From assembly GCF_958979055.1 (NCBI RefSeq), contig NC_084890.1, positions 1,488,001-1,552,000 on the forward strand: 64,000 nt of DNA, read 5' to 3'. The first letter of the stretch is position 1; each line of letters opens with the position of its first letter. The notes below the pieces were generated by a model. It did not search any database. It was not told the DNA's origin and was given only the letters and a program-made list of their open reading frames with translations. The position numbers were made by a program, and so were the translations under genes. The DNA is from Alnus glutinosa (lineage: Eukaryota; Streptophyta; Magnoliopsida; Fagales; Betulaceae). Shown here in pieces: positions 50,319 through 62,276 of this stretch.

Positions 50319-53300
50319 TCAGTTGATATGACTAGTTGACCAGTTAGTTGAAGACGGAATGGTGGATAAGAAATCTAAGATAATGGAAGAAATTCTCCAA
50401 TCCTGCGTAATAGAGGGGTTATTAATGGCTAGAGTAACCATAAGAGAATCACCTTCAAAGATCACATAAGGAAGCTTTAGGGACAAAGACAATTGAGTTG
50501 CAAGAAGAGCCGCCAAGGCTTCAATATAAATAGCCGAACAAGGGGGACTAATTTGGGCAAAACATTGAATAATAGCCCCAGTAGAATCACGACAGACAGA
50601 CGATTGGGCTGAGAACTGCTCCCTTATGGCAGTATCAAAATTAATCTTGAACGTAGAAGCAGTGGGCTTGCTCCAAACCAGAGAGAACAGAGAAACCTTT
50701 GAATTCCAAGCCATGTTGTGTTCAGTGGAGATGGGATTAATTTTGGCAGAAATAGACAGAGCATTTGGAACCAGATTTTCATGATGCGCTTTATTCCTAG
50801 CATACCAAATTTGATCACAGGCAACCGCTGCAAAGATTTGAAAAAAGTGAGATTCAGAAGCAGGGATACCAATTACATGTGGATGGAGAATAACCTGTAA
50901 CCAATCAACCATAGAGGAGATACACAAAGCTTGAATATCCAGAGGCCATAAAGAATTCCTCCAGATCACTCGAGCTATAGGACAGGAGAAAAAAAGGTGA
51001 ACTAAAGACAGGAGAAAAAAGGAATTCCTCCATACCATTTTCCAGAAAAAAAAAAAAAAGAAAAAAAAAAGATGAAGTCGGTGGTTGAGTTTTAACTTCC
51101 AGAAAAGTTTCCAACTAGACTTCGATAGAGGGGAAATAAGAGGAGTCTTCTGAGAAGATAAAAAATGGTGAGCTGACTTTGTAGAAAATACACCCGAAGA
51201 AGAAGGAGTCCAAAGAAGAGCTTCAGAAGAAGATCGAATCTTAATCTTCAAAATCTCCAAGACAGAAAACGGATTAAACAGAAATCACAATAAAGGTAAA
51301 TCCCAATTCCCTGTGGCAGAAGAAAGAAGATCTGAGACCGTCAGATGGAAATTTGCTAGTAAACTGTCAACCCTTGGAACTAGCCGAAAATCAGGTAACT
51401 TAGGAACCCAAGGAGAAAACCAAACTAAAAGAGAACTTGAGAGATGAGGAATAAAACAAGAACCTGATCGCAGGAAAGGCACAATAGATTTAATACCATT
51501 CCAGATAAAAGAACCAGTAGGCAGGGGACTAGTAAGAAGATTCCCATATTTGAAATATTCAGTCTTGAACAAAGAAACCCAGAGACAGTTATGAGCCGAA
51601 AAGAAAGAAGCTTCCAACCAAACTTTGAGATAAGAGAGATATTAACATCCTTCATAAGACGAAAGCCCAAACCACCCTGATCTTTGGGCAAACAAAGAGA
51701 ATTCCAGGATAATAAGGGTAAATTATGGGACTTATCCTTCGGGAAACCCCACCATGAATTTTTAAAGGCCATATCCAGTTTGTGACAAAAATTATGAGGA
51801 AGCAAGAAAGAGCTCATAGCATAGGGAGGAATAGAAGAGGCCACCACCTTAATAAGAATAGATTTACCAGCTTATGAAAGCGTATTAGAATGCCAACCCT
51901 CAATACGCCCTTGGACTTTTTCCAAAATATCACTAAAAGCATTATTCTTTGAGCGACCTATAAGCAAAGGAAGACCAAGATGTTTTGCTGAAACTGGAGT
52001 GTTAACATAGGGAAGGAATTCCCTAATGCCTGAGATAGTGGAATCCTTTGTATTTTTACTGAACAGAATATTGGATTTATCAATATTGACCGACTGGCCC
52101 GACCAGAGGGAGTACTTATCCAGACATGTCTTAATAATAGAAGCTTTTGAAGAAGTAGCAAAAGTAAAAATAACCAAGTCATCAGCAAAAAGAGGATGAT
52201 TAAGGGCCAAGCAATCCCGAGAAATTCGAAAACCCCGAAGACTATGATGAAGCAAACGGGATAAAGCCTCAGTACGAATGATAAAAAGAAAAGGGGAGAG
52301 AGGATCACCTTGTTGCAAACCCCTTGATGGTCGAAAATGGCCAAAAGGACTACCGTTTAACAAAACCGAAAATGAAGTTGTGGAAATACAGAGACGAATC
52401 CAATTTATCCATTTGTCCTAAAAACCCAATTTCTGAAGAATAGATAAAAGGAAATTCCATCCCATTCGATCAAAGGCTTTTTCCATATCAATGTTGACAG
52501 GCATAAATCCGCCCTGGCCCCTCTTAGACTTAAGTGTATGAAGCATTTCATGCACCAAAATAGAGTTGTCCTGAATATGTCGACCCGGAATGATGCTGTC
52601 TGAAAAGGCGAGATAAACTTGGACAAAAGAGGCTTCAACTTATTAGCAAGCAATTTAGAAATAATTTTATAAATAATGTTGCAAAAACTAATGGACCGAA
52701 AATGGTGAACAGAAGAGGCATCCAAACGCTTTGGAATTAAAGCAATGAAAGTATGATTCTGCTCACGTAGCAGAGTACTATTTTGGAAAAAAAAATTCCA
52801 ATAGCAAGAAGAACTGTATCCTTGATATAATCCCAATATTTTCATGAAAAAGAGCAGTAAAGCTATCTGGTTCAGGTGCTTTAGTACGCCCTAAGCTAAT
52901 TAAAGAATCAAAAATTTCAGATTCATCAGGTAAAGCACAAAGCAAATTATTATCATCAACCGAAATGACAGTATCAAAAAGACCCAATAATTCGGCATCA
53001 GGAGACGGATGCGAGGAGGAAAAAAAGATTTAAAATTATTAACAAAGCAAGCTCCTATTTCAGATCGCTCCGTAAGCCAACCCCCAAGAGGAGATTTCAA
53101 AAGACTAATAAAATTCCGTCTCCGACGAATCAACGTACTAGTATGAATAAACCTGGTATTGAGATCCATAGTGGTAAGCCATAATTCCAGGGATTTTTGC
53201 TTCCAAAGAGATTCCTCCTGTAGAAGATAATCATTTAGCCTAGACTGAAGATAAAGCTCCAAAGCAAGATTAGAATCAGAAGGAGGAGCCTATTGGGTAA

Positions 53301-54232
53301 TATCAAGGAGAGAAAGAGTCTTATCCACTTTTGTCCTAATATCCCCAAAGTAGTGCTTATTCCAATATTTAATAGTAGTTTTTGTAAGCTTCAATTTTTT
53401 TGCCAAACAATAAGAGGGAGATCCTGAAATAAGATTTGACCAAGCCTCCTCAATCACAATGCCACAAGTAGGATCACGAGTCCAAAATTCTTCAAATCGA
53501 AAAGGTCTAGGGAGAGAAGGAGAAGGAATGGAGGTATCCAATAGTAACGGGTTATGATCCGAACAATGAGCATGGAGATGTGTGACAGAATAAGAAAGGA
53601 AAAAATGGATCCACTGACTAGTAGCTATACTCCTATCAAGTCTCTCCTTAATCAAATCAAACCCCTGACGATGATTTGACCAAGTATATGGATTACCCAA
53701 AAAACCCAAATCCACCATTCCAAAAAATCCACAAAATCTAAGAGAGGATTAAGAGAAAAATTATCATAAGGCTTACCACCTAGTTTATCATCCGATGATG
53801 AAATAGCATTAAAATCACCAATGCAAAGCCAAGGTTCAAAATAAGAACAACCAAAATTTCTCAAAATTGTCCAAAAATTCAAGTTAGTCTTTTTGTATGG
53901 AGGGCCATACACAAAAGAAAACAAACATTTCACAGTAGGATCAATAGAAGAGTACCAAACAGAGATAATATTACTAGAAACAGATAAACTAGCAATACTA
54001 ATATCAGTTTTCCAAGCTAACAGAAGACCTCCTTTAAAACTGGAGGGCGAAGCTTGGATCATCATTACAAAATCCAATTGATTTAAAATAGGGCTAGCTA
54101 AGTGAGGAGCAGTTTTGTTTCTGTCAAAAAGAGAAGATAAGGATTGTGCTTTCTGACTAAAGCCCGAAGACTGCAAACTGTAGAGGACTGCACTAAACCT
54201 CTACAGTTCCAGGAAATGATAATCATGGAACT
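50319..54232 (-). pseudogene. LINE ORF2: endonuclease, reverse transcriptase, RNase H, broken
   Basis: Starts MIIISWNCRGLVQSS at about 54232, typical of the plant LINE endonuclease; PWLCIGDFNAIS (53825 region) is its catalytic Asp box. Reverse transcriptase follows in pieces: FIALIPKRLDASSVHHFRSI, LQQGDPLSPFLF, HPLFADDLVIF (FADD active site, about 52180). Then a zf-RVT-like stretch (LLWTPSSSGVFSTKSAHHFL) and RNase H (FKINFDTA, YIEALAALLA, VIFEGDSLMV) end at 50319. At least six frame breaks or stops separate these pieces (ends near 53652, 53290, 52900, 52405, 51872, 51285), so no active protein is made. RNase H in a LINE is a feature of the plant L1 clade. Confidence 0.88.
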
Positions 54233-54239
54233 GGAGGGG

Positions 54240-56267
54240 GCATGGCAGAGCCAGCTGCCTCAAAAGATGCTGAAGTCCGAATATCCACATGATCATCCGT
54301 ACGGGGAATTTCATCCACAAGAACAAGCTGAGTTACACTGCATGATTTTTTAGGAGCTTTATACAATTTCTTCCCTGCCGAAAGGGACAGAGGCTCAGAG
54401 GGATTTGCCGAACCAGTAGATATCAAACCCGGAGAAGAGGCTGCCAGAGAAAGATCAGGGGGAGGTCCAAAAATACCCAGAGCAGGTGGAGAGTTCCTCA
54501 GAGAAGTGAGAGATTGAGCAACCAAGAACATGCGATCCTGAAGGCTACTGGGAGTAGACAATCTCTTCGGAGGATGGGAAAATAAATCCGAAACCTCCGT
54601 TACTACAACCCATTTGTGACCCGAGAGAGTGCTCAACTTCGAGAGAGGAGAAGGATAAATCCCAGAAATCGGAGCCCTACCCCTGACGACTGACACTTGT
54701 GTTTTTGGTAAATAGGGGTGGTGCCGTGCAGAAGCTCTAGGGGAGGGGGATTTTTTGGTGGGGGGAGGCTGGCTATGTGAGTATATTGGTGGGGAATAAT
54801 AGGAGGGAGAGCTAGAATAAATTTGGAAGGGGGGAGGGGGGGCAGAGAGACAATCGGCTGGGTGTATATATGGGGATTATCAGGGAAGGAGGAATGTGGG
54901 TAATCAGGCATCACAGAAACATGATCATGTAAAGGTGGAGAAGGAAGAGGTCTTACATGTTGCTAGTGCGAGATTGGATCCGTAGCATGCATGGGTGAAC
55001 CAAAGAGCTGGATACCCGCAGTAGAATGTGGGAAGCCTGAGTAGAAGTGCAATGCAGAAGGCCCAAATACAGTAAGCCCAGAAGAGGTGTGGCTCATTAC
55101 CCCTGTGAGCTGTTGAGCAAGCTGCAAATGACCATGATTGTGCTGATCATGGGGACCTAAAACATTCAGCCCAGCAGAGGAAAGGCCCGAAGAGAATAGA
55201 GGATCAGTCGATGGGTCATGACCCAGAATAGGAGCCCAACCCAAAATATCATAATCATATGAGTCCAAAGAGAAAAAACCGGAGATTTTTTCTTTGCCTT
55301 TTGATGATCTAGCTGGGTGAACTTGGGGGGGCGTGGCAGCAACCTGTCCAGAAACTCGGTTGTACGATTCAGGGGGAGTGAGTGGCCTTGATTCATGGGG
55401 CAAAGAAGCTTCTCCCGCAAGCTTCATTGGAGAGGAGCTCTGGAAGAAACCTTGCGCATGGAGAGGAACCGAAGGAGTCGATACACCCTGCAGAAGCAAA
55501 ACAGAACCCATAGCAGCAGAACTAGTCGGAGGCTGAGAAGTGATATGGCTACTCACCGCCGAAGCAAGACGAGAGACCAATTTTCTGGAACTGGGATAAA
55601 CATATCCATGAAGAGATGAAACATAACGATCAGAAACCCCCGAGGTAGGAGGAGCCGGACAATATGATTTGCGATGCCCAAAAACGAAGATCATAAGGGT
55701 TAATGATACACCCTGCAGAAGCAAAACAGAACCCATAGCAGCAGCGTAATTCAGCTAGTTCTTGTGGATGATACCTGATTTTTCGCCATCTTCCACATCA
55801 AGAACCCCGAGACCGATGAGTTTACCTATCTTGATGGCGTTGACAGCCATCATGTTTTCAAGAGGAAGACCGTGCACTTGCACCCAAAAAGCACATGTAG
55901 TAAGATCAACCTCCTCCAAAGTGAGTTCAGGTGGCCACGGTTTCACTACCAGTAGTGATCCCTTAATATTATAAGGACCTTTGTCCATAATTTCCTGAAC
56001 TAAATTTTCCTTAAAAACTATAAAAAGAAATCTGTCTCCTGGAAGTAAATCCACCTCAAACGGTAAAGCAAATTTCCAAGAAAGATTGAGAATATCACGT
56101 ACCCAATATAGAGAAGGTGGATTTGGAGAAATCAAACGACCCAGCAGGCGAAAAGAGTTGTCTTGTGGAAAAACAAGAGGAGCCGACTCCAAAGGACATG
56201 GATCATCACAATTAAGGGCTTTTGTTTCCTGAACAAGCGCTTGAAGGTTGATGGTTGGTTGGTCCAT
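54240..56267 (-). pseudogene. LINE ORF1 (DUF4283 nucleic-acid-binding protein), broken
   Basis: The frame from 56267 starts MDQPTINLQALVQETKAL and contains the DUF4283 core: FRLLGRLISPNPPSLYWVRD, GDRFLFIVFKENLVQEIMDK, GPYNIKGSLLVVKPW, TCAFWVQVHGLPLENM. It stops at 55755, where the usual CCHC zinc knuckle is expected. Only the knuckle's second half (GHRKSYC) survives in the next frame (54963-55736), followed by a low-complexity Pro/Ser/Thr linker carried across several frames to about 54240. A perfect 40-bp direct repeat (55480-55519 and 55705-55744) marks the lesion. ORF1 proteins of this class bind element RNA. Confidence 0.8.
55480..55744. repeat. Perfect 40-bp direct repeat, 225 bp apart, within LINE ORF1
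   Basis: Copies at 55480-55519 and 55705-55744 begin GATACACCCTGCAGAAGCAA and end CCCATAGCAGCAG, with no mismatch. In translation both give MGSVLLLQGVS. The second copy replaces the N-terminal half of the CCHC knuckle. Confidence 0.92.
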
Positions 56268-56470
56268 TTTTAGACGAAGAAAAGGACAAGAACAAAGGGA
56301 AAGTGAATAGGATGGAAAAGCAGGGAAAGCAGTGAAAAAGTATGGTTGAAAAAGAAAGGTTGAAGATTTAGGTGTGAGAATTGACAGGGGAGAGAGAGTT
56401 TAAAAGAAAAAAGGTGTAGTAGAAAAGGTTGAAAAAACCTTACTCTCGTTAGAGAGAAGGCAGATATTCT

Positions 56471-56915
56471 CTCACTAGAATCGTCCGAAAACGAATGGAT
56501 TTTTTTCTTTTTTAATTTGTTTATTTAATATGATAATTAATGACCTCTTTTACCAGCTACTGCACTACATCAACATATAATATAAATGTATCATCAAGAG
56601 TGGTGTGTCGTATATGTGAGTACGTAATGGTTGCGGCACCATCTCTGATGCTTAAGTTAGTGATTAAAAATAATAATAATTAAGAGACATAAGAGAATGA
56701 GTGAGTAAGAAACTCTATACCGACTTTCTTATAGCCAACTTCTCTCATTTTTTTTTGAGTTTGGGAGTGCCATTTTTTGCCTGATTTGTTGGAGCATTCT
56801 TCGGACTTTTCATGCTTGGGTAGCCCCCTTGATTAAATGAGTTGTACATTGTTGTTCTCAGTCGATTCCTGCCTTTTTGGGCTTCTCAGACGAAAGCATA
56901 TTCCCGTGTTAGAGG
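56471..56915. other. Intergenic, no gene
   Basis: Between the LINE 5' end and a hAT-type element. Nothing recognised. Confidence 0.5.
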
Positions 56916-57486
56916 TAGGGGTGGGCATTGGTTTGGTAGCTGGTTAAGTCAGTCGGTAAACCAACTTTTGTCGGAATGTAGTCGGTGAATTTATTTCGGT
57001 TAAGTCGGTTAAGCGGTTAATAAGTGGTCAGTTTAAGTCAGTTAAGCGGTTAATAGGCGGTCGGTTAAGTCGGTAAAGCGGTTAATAGGCGGTCGGTTAA
57101 GTCGGTAAAGCGGTTAATAGGTGGTCGGTTAAGTTGGTTAAATCGGTTAATATTCGGTTAACATGGGTAATGAAACGACGTCGTTTTAATTTTTTTAAAG
57201 GAAAAAAATAGGATCAAACATTTCATTTTTACTAAAATGACGTCGTTTCATTTTATGTCGGTTCGGTTAATCGGTTCAAAATCAAAGGTGGTTCGGTTCG
57301 GTCCGGTTACCGCTTAAATGACGGTTCGGTTCGGTTCAATTACCGCTTAAAAGGCGACTCGGCTCGATTACCAAACCAGCTTTCGGTATAAAATTTTATA
57401 CCGACTACCGAATCGAAAATTAGTCGGTAGGCGGTCGATGGCGGTTCGGTTCGGTAGGCGGTAGGCGGATAATTTGCCCACCCCTA
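56916..57486. mobile_element. hAT-type non-autonomous element rich in CGGTTAAG repeats
   Basis: Termini TAGGGGTGGGCA and TGCCCACCCCTA are perfect inverted repeats. The subterminal left region repeats GCGGTTAATAGGCGGTCGGT about four times (56990-57150), and the right has GGTTCGGTTCGGT words. Flanking 8-mers GTTAGAGG and ATTGAAGG agree at 5 of 8 positions. No intact ORF. Confidence 0.72.
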
Positions 57487-58147
57487 ATTGAAGGTGTGTA
57501 TCTTTGCTTTCGTAATCTCTTCCTTCTCGGTACCTTTGACCCCGAGATCTTCCCTTTCCGGGCGAGCTTCTTTCTAGGCAATATTTCCTAGAGATTTGCG
57601 CTGCACTCCATGGTCCTTGTGAGACTCGTGGGCCGACAAGGAGCACTCAATGAAGATATCCTAATTCCATTTTTGGGCTTGGGCTATTTATTGGCTCTTA
57701 TTCTAATAGTCTCTCATTCCCTTAAGTTACGGGTGTAACCAGATGGAATTAAGGGGCATCACTCACATTCTAATTTCTATACATATAATACTATAATTTC
57801 ATTTAGTATTTATCCAATAAAATTGATGTGGCACTCCTAACTAACTTTTGGATTAATCATTGTTTAATAATAATAATAATAATAATAAAGATCAAATTGT
57901 TGATTTTGAGTACCATGTCAACATTATTAGATAATTGTAGAATAAAAATATAATATTTAACATTACCATATATATATGTATATTAAATAATTTGAATACC
58001 TACAAGACGGAGAATGAATAAGATCGAAGACTTGTCAAAGGTTTCAATTGGGAATAATTGTCATGCTTAAGTTAGCAAAAGATTGATCATTTTCTCTCGG
58101 TGAAAGCTAGGAGAAGTGTAATATGAATAATATTATATGGCCCTATA
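57487..58147. other. Intergenic, no gene
   Basis: Contains an (AAT)n stretch near 57867-57890. No supported coding sequence. Confidence 0.5.
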
Positions 58148-60990
58148 CTTAGGGTTGACAATTTTTGACACGACCCACGAACCCAATACGGGAAAATAGG
58201 GTTTGGGTTTTATATAATCGGGTTCAGGTCGAAATCGGGTCAACCCGATTCTGACCCGATTTTTTTTAAAAAAAGGAGAAAACTAGAAAAGATTCAAAAG
58301 AACAGAAGTAACCCGAACTGAAACACGAAAATGCCCATTCTAATTTCTGAACCCTAGCCCACTGCCCAGTAGCCTGCACGCCGGCCGCCCGCACGCCGGC
58401 CGCCCGCACGCCAACCATCCGGCCTTTTCCAGTTTTTCCCCTCTCTCTGTGCCAAACTTTTCCCTCCCCCCTCTCTTACCCACCACCATATACTCGGCCA
58501 CACCACCGTCAGTGGCGCAGTGGCGCCGCCCACCATTCGGCCGATCTCGCTGAGCCTCACGCGGTTTGGTCACCTCCGCGGCTCCGCCCCCCGAACGACG
58601 CCACAACCGGTATATTCCAAGTGTTTGAATTCAAACTACTGCTTATCACTTTACTTTAATCCTGTTGATAAGTCTTGATTTGAGTTATCCTTTACAGAAA
58701 TTATTGAAAAACCAGAACATTTTGCTACATGATTAGTTGCCCCAAAAATAGACAACTGCTGTAGCAAATTGTGTGTTTTAGATGAGACATGTTACATGTA
58801 TATGTTAGATAACCCGAACATTAGTGGTGGAAGTGGAATTTAGTTCATATTAGCTAAATTTAGACAATCGGTCAAAGGGTTTTAGCTAAGACTATATTTT
58901 TTTTCCTTGATTGTCAAACGATGAATATTAGGTCGTTAATTACCACACAAGTTAATCCTAAGCAATGATGAATTGAACTTGAAGCAAAGGATATTCTATG
59001 AATTCATTCAAAGCTTTGTTCAACACGAAACTCTGCATGAGAAAAGTTCATGGGCACAACTTTTAGGTTGAGTGTGGTTAGATAATTGTCTCCCAAATGG
59101 AAAGACAATTAAGCAAGTTACAACTAGAATATCAGAGATTAAATCAACTCCAAATGGTATATTAAACAAACACAGAATAAATCAACAGCAAATGATATTT
59201 CAAACACAAAACATTTAAAATTATTTTTATTTTTATGCCACATCAAGATATTTTTTCTACCAAAAAAAAAAATTTATCAAACAAACACGCAGCGAATCTT
59301 AATTTGTGTGCTTATTAGGGCTATCGAACACACACCCATCGGTTTGTTTGATAATAGAGCTAATTGCGGTTGAAATTATTTAAATTGTTGCTGCTATAAT
59401 AGAGCTAATTGCTAATACTCTTTTGCAATCTGTGTAGCTTTTATAGACAAACGAAGTAGCATACACAACCCATCTATTGGGTGACTTGTGTCCAATCATG
59501 AATCAAGATCAAGAGCAGCCTGAGCAGGTAAGATTATTAGCCTTTTAAGTTTCAAGTTGTCTTTGTGAGCTAGATTTTATGTACTATCTAATTTGGATTG
59601 AAGAACTAATTTACTAATAATGATATGTGCAGATGAGTAATGAAGTACTTGGTGATGATCTTGTTAGAGACTTTGAGGATGATGTGGTTGAATTGACTAC
59701 AATAGAAGAAGAAGAAGATGACTCTGTTTGTGTGGAGAAATAGGGAAAAGGCGGAAAAGGCTATAAGCGTAGGAGGACTTCAGCCGTTTAGGAACATTTT
59801 GATGCTATTCGTGGTAAGGAGGGTGAGAAGTTAAAGGCAAAATGCAAGTTGTGTGGTACTGTATACTTGGCTCCAATTACTTACGAAACTGGAAATTTGA
59901 AGCGCCACATAGACAATTGTCCGAGGAGAGACACTCGTGATGTTGGGAAAATGCTTTTATCTAGAAGTCAGGGATCTCTGTCTGTAAGTAACTCTAAATT
60001 TTGGCCCAAAAAATTTAGAAAACTGTTGGTTGCTTTGGTCATTAAGCATGATTTGCCTTTTCGATTTGTTAAGTATGAGGGCTTGAGAGAGATGATAAAA
60101 TACTTGCATCCTGATGCACCTCTTATCTCTAGGAATACACTTAAGGCTGATTTGAAAATTTTGCATATGAGGGAGAAGCAAAAGGTTAAATTTATGTTGA
60201 ATGATTGTCCTGATAGGATTTGTTTAACATTTGATTTGTGGACTTCTTTGACTACTGATGAATATATGTGTTTCACAACACATTTTATTGACAAGAATTG
60301 GGTCTTAACTAAAAGGGTGTTAAACTTTTCATTCATGCCCCCACCACATAATGGTATATCTTTGTGTGAAAAGACGTATAATTTGTTAGAAGAGTGGGGG
60401 ATTGAGACCAAGGTTTTCAGTATAACATTGGATAATGCTTCTTCTAATGATGTTTGTGTTGGTTTATTAAGAAATCAATTGAACATAAAGAAATCCCTTG
60501 TTTGTGAAGGCGAGTTTTTTCACATTCGTTGTTGTGCACACATTCTCAATTTGATATTTCAAGATGGTTTGAAAGAGATTGATAGTGCTCTCAAAAAGAT
60601 CCGTGACAGTGTGAAGTATGTTAGATGATCACAAATGAGAAAACAAAATTTCCTTTTGGCTGTGAATAAAATGTCATTGGATAGTAGAAATGGGCTAAAA
60701 CAAGATGTGCCAACCAGATGGAATTCAACATATCTTATGCTTGAGACTGCTATTCATTATCGTAGTGATTTTAGTTATTTAGAGATGATTGATTCAAACT
60801 ATAAGCATTGCCCTACTGCACCTGAGTGGGAACAAGCGACTCATATATGTTGTTCACCTGAGTGGGAACAAGCATTGCCCTAGTCTTCACATAAATTGAC
60901 ATGTTGGGTTGCTAAAGAAATGGGAAATTTGTTTCCACCCAAACCATTTAACTTCTCTAATTACAAACCATATGTATGAGGCTTAACCCA
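58148..60990 (+). mobile_element. hAT (Ac-like) transposon remnant, right end missing
   Basis: The left end TAGGGTTGACAATTTTTGAC followed by ACGACCC and repeated ACCCGA/CGGGT words (58195-58262) is typical of plant Ac-family elements. A dead transposase gene follows at 59498. I found no matching inverted right terminus, so the 3' part, including the hAT dimerisation domain, seems deleted. Confidence 0.65.
59498..60881 (+). pseudogene. hAT transposase (BED zinc finger, RICESLEEPER-like), broken
   Basis: Exon 1, 59498-59527 (MNQDQEQPEQ, donor GTAAGA); exon 2 from 59633. Seen: acidic leader, BED zinc finger (KAKCKLCGTVY, then HIDNCPRR), hAT catalytic-domain motifs (RICLTFDLWTSLTTDEYMCF, HFIDKNWVLTKRVLNF, SITLDNASSND, HIRCCAHILNLIFQDGLKEI) and DVPTRWNSTYLMLETA. 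In-frame stops at 59741-59743, 59789-59791 and 60626-60628 interrupt an otherwise continuous reading frame. The gene ends after a short duplication (CCTGAGTGGGAACAAGC at about 60819 and 60858) without the C-terminal dimerisation domain. It is inactive and belongs to the DAYSLEEPER/RICESLEEPER-type family, not a domesticated copy. Confidence 0.85.
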
Positions 60991-61038
60991 TTGTATATAT
61001 AGACAGATGGCCTAGAATAATCCAATTTTAATAGTTTT

Positions 61039-61071
<33 letters not shown>

Positions 61072-61654
61072 CTGCGAGTAAGAGCAAATTTTAGTTGAAT
61101 TGAAGTTAGCCTGCCCGCTCCTTCCCTAGTCAAATTTCCTTTGTCATCTTTGGGCTGTCTTTATCTTGGAGAGGCTATATATGTTAGTGAATATATAGCA
61201 CCAAAAAAAGTTAAAGTAATTCTTCAACCTTTTTTTTCTTCGGAAAGTTCTCAATATATGTTCAAACAAGTTGTTGTTGTGTACTCACATTTAGCAAATT
61301 AATAGTTCAATTTTTTTTTCAAAAATATATTAATGTTGTTGATGCAAGCGAGTTTTATCAATTTTTTGTTAGATTTGTTTTACTTAAAAATCATATTTTC
61401 TGATTTTGACATCGCTTTGGTACTAACTGATCATGCAGGGTGGCGTAGTGGGTTTGCAATAACAAAAAATAATATAAAGAACCACAACTCTTCTCAAATC
61501 AAGATTCTATCAAGGAATCGATGTCAAATTAATATATAGAACAGAACATGAAGGTAGCAATAAATTAACGAACATGCATGCTTAATCAAGAGTTTTAACG
61601 TACAGACATCATCAACGTACAGACTTGATGATCATGTGATCATGATCATCAGAA
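60991..61654. other. Intergenic, no gene
   Basis: An (AT)n run of about 28 bases lies at about 61043-61070. The last part is the probable 3' UTR of the minus-strand gene ending at 61655. Confidence 0.5.
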
Positions 61655-62200
61655 CTACTGTCCGGCCGGTGAGTAAAATATGACGATGTCAGCCTCTTCA
61701 GGCAATCTAAACCTCACCTTCTTTTCCGAATTCCCACTTTCGCTTCTGCTAATTATTGAAGAAACCTTGGGACGTTCTTCTTCATGATCACCACGTACCC
61801 TTTTCTCCAGGGAGAAGCTGTCTCTTGCTTTACAGGATAAAGCTGTACGGCATCCTTTATGATCAAGATGTACAGTACTTTTCTCCATGGAGAAGCTCGA
61901 TGAAGCTGTTTGGACTACTCTACTTGAAGATGGGTGCACCCTTTTATAAGAAGAGCTCCTGCTTGGAGAAGCCATGAGCAGCTCCTCCAGAGTAAACTGA
62001 TCTCTCACATTTGAAATCTTCTTCTTCATCGTCTTCTTTGTCTTCAAGCACCGCTCTGGTTTCATCAACTCAATGATTGATGATCCTGCGCTGGTGATAT
62101 TACTATGATAATTATGAGAGCTGACTGCTTTTGGCTGCCGACCCTTTGAAGTGGAACGCATAAAAGTACTGCTGAGATTGGCGCCCATTGAATCCTCCAA
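61655..62200 (-). CDS. Basic, Ser-rich plant protein of unknown function, 181 aa
   Basis: A single-exon frame starting MEDSMGANLSSTF. No signal peptide or membrane segment. Composition is Ser/Lys/Arg-rich, with a basic cluster CLKTKKTMKKKISNVRDQ (about residues 52-69) that could act as a nuclear signal. A segment resembling itself recurs: SSFSMEKSTVHLDHKGCRTA (about 101-120) and DSFSLEKRVRGDHEEERP (about 127-144). The C-terminus KKVRFRLPEEADIVIFY is of the KVRF type seen in several uncharacterised short plant proteins. A TATTTATAAT box lies 67-76 bases upstream of the ATG on the minus strand, and codon structure is uninterrupted, so I take it as a real gene. I do not recognise a named family and assign no function. 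Confidence 0.65.
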   Translation of the reverse strand: MEDSMGANLSSTFMRSTSKGRQPKAVSSHNYHSNITSAGSSIIELMKPERCLKTKKTMKKKISNVRDQFTLEELLMASPSRSSSYKRVHPSSSRVVQTASSSFSMEKSTVHLDHKGCRTALSCKARDSFSLEKRVRGDHEEERPKVSSIISRSESGNSEKKVRFRLPEEADIVIFYSPAGQ

Positions 62201-62266
62201 AGGGAAATGATTAATGAAAAAAAAAAATCAAGATGAGAAATGGATTGAATGAGAGTTTTGGAGGGG

Positions 62267-62276
62267 ATTATAAATA
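62267..62276 (-). promoter_or_regulatory. TATA box of the 181-aa protein gene
   Basis: Minus-strand TATTTATAAT, 67-76 bases before the ATG at 62200, followed by a C/T-rich leader. Confidence 0.5.

Larger units (their letters stand above)
50130..56470 (-). mobile_element. Plant L1-type LINE retrotransposon, degenerate, near full length
   Basis: Read on minus, the order is 5' leader (to about 56268), ORF1 with DUF4283, Pro/Ser-rich linker, apurinic-type endonuclease, reverse transcriptase, zf-RVT-like domain, RNase H, 3' UTR and a short A-run (T8 on plus at about 50134-50141). Both ORFs are interrupted. No flanking target duplication could be recognised, so limits are approximate. Confidence 0.85.

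Noticed and set aside
58340-58606. 88-aa minus-strand frame with Gly/Arg repeats
   Set aside because: It falls on a short tandem repeat (GCCGGCCGCCCGCAC) in the 5' part of the hAT remnant; compositional only.
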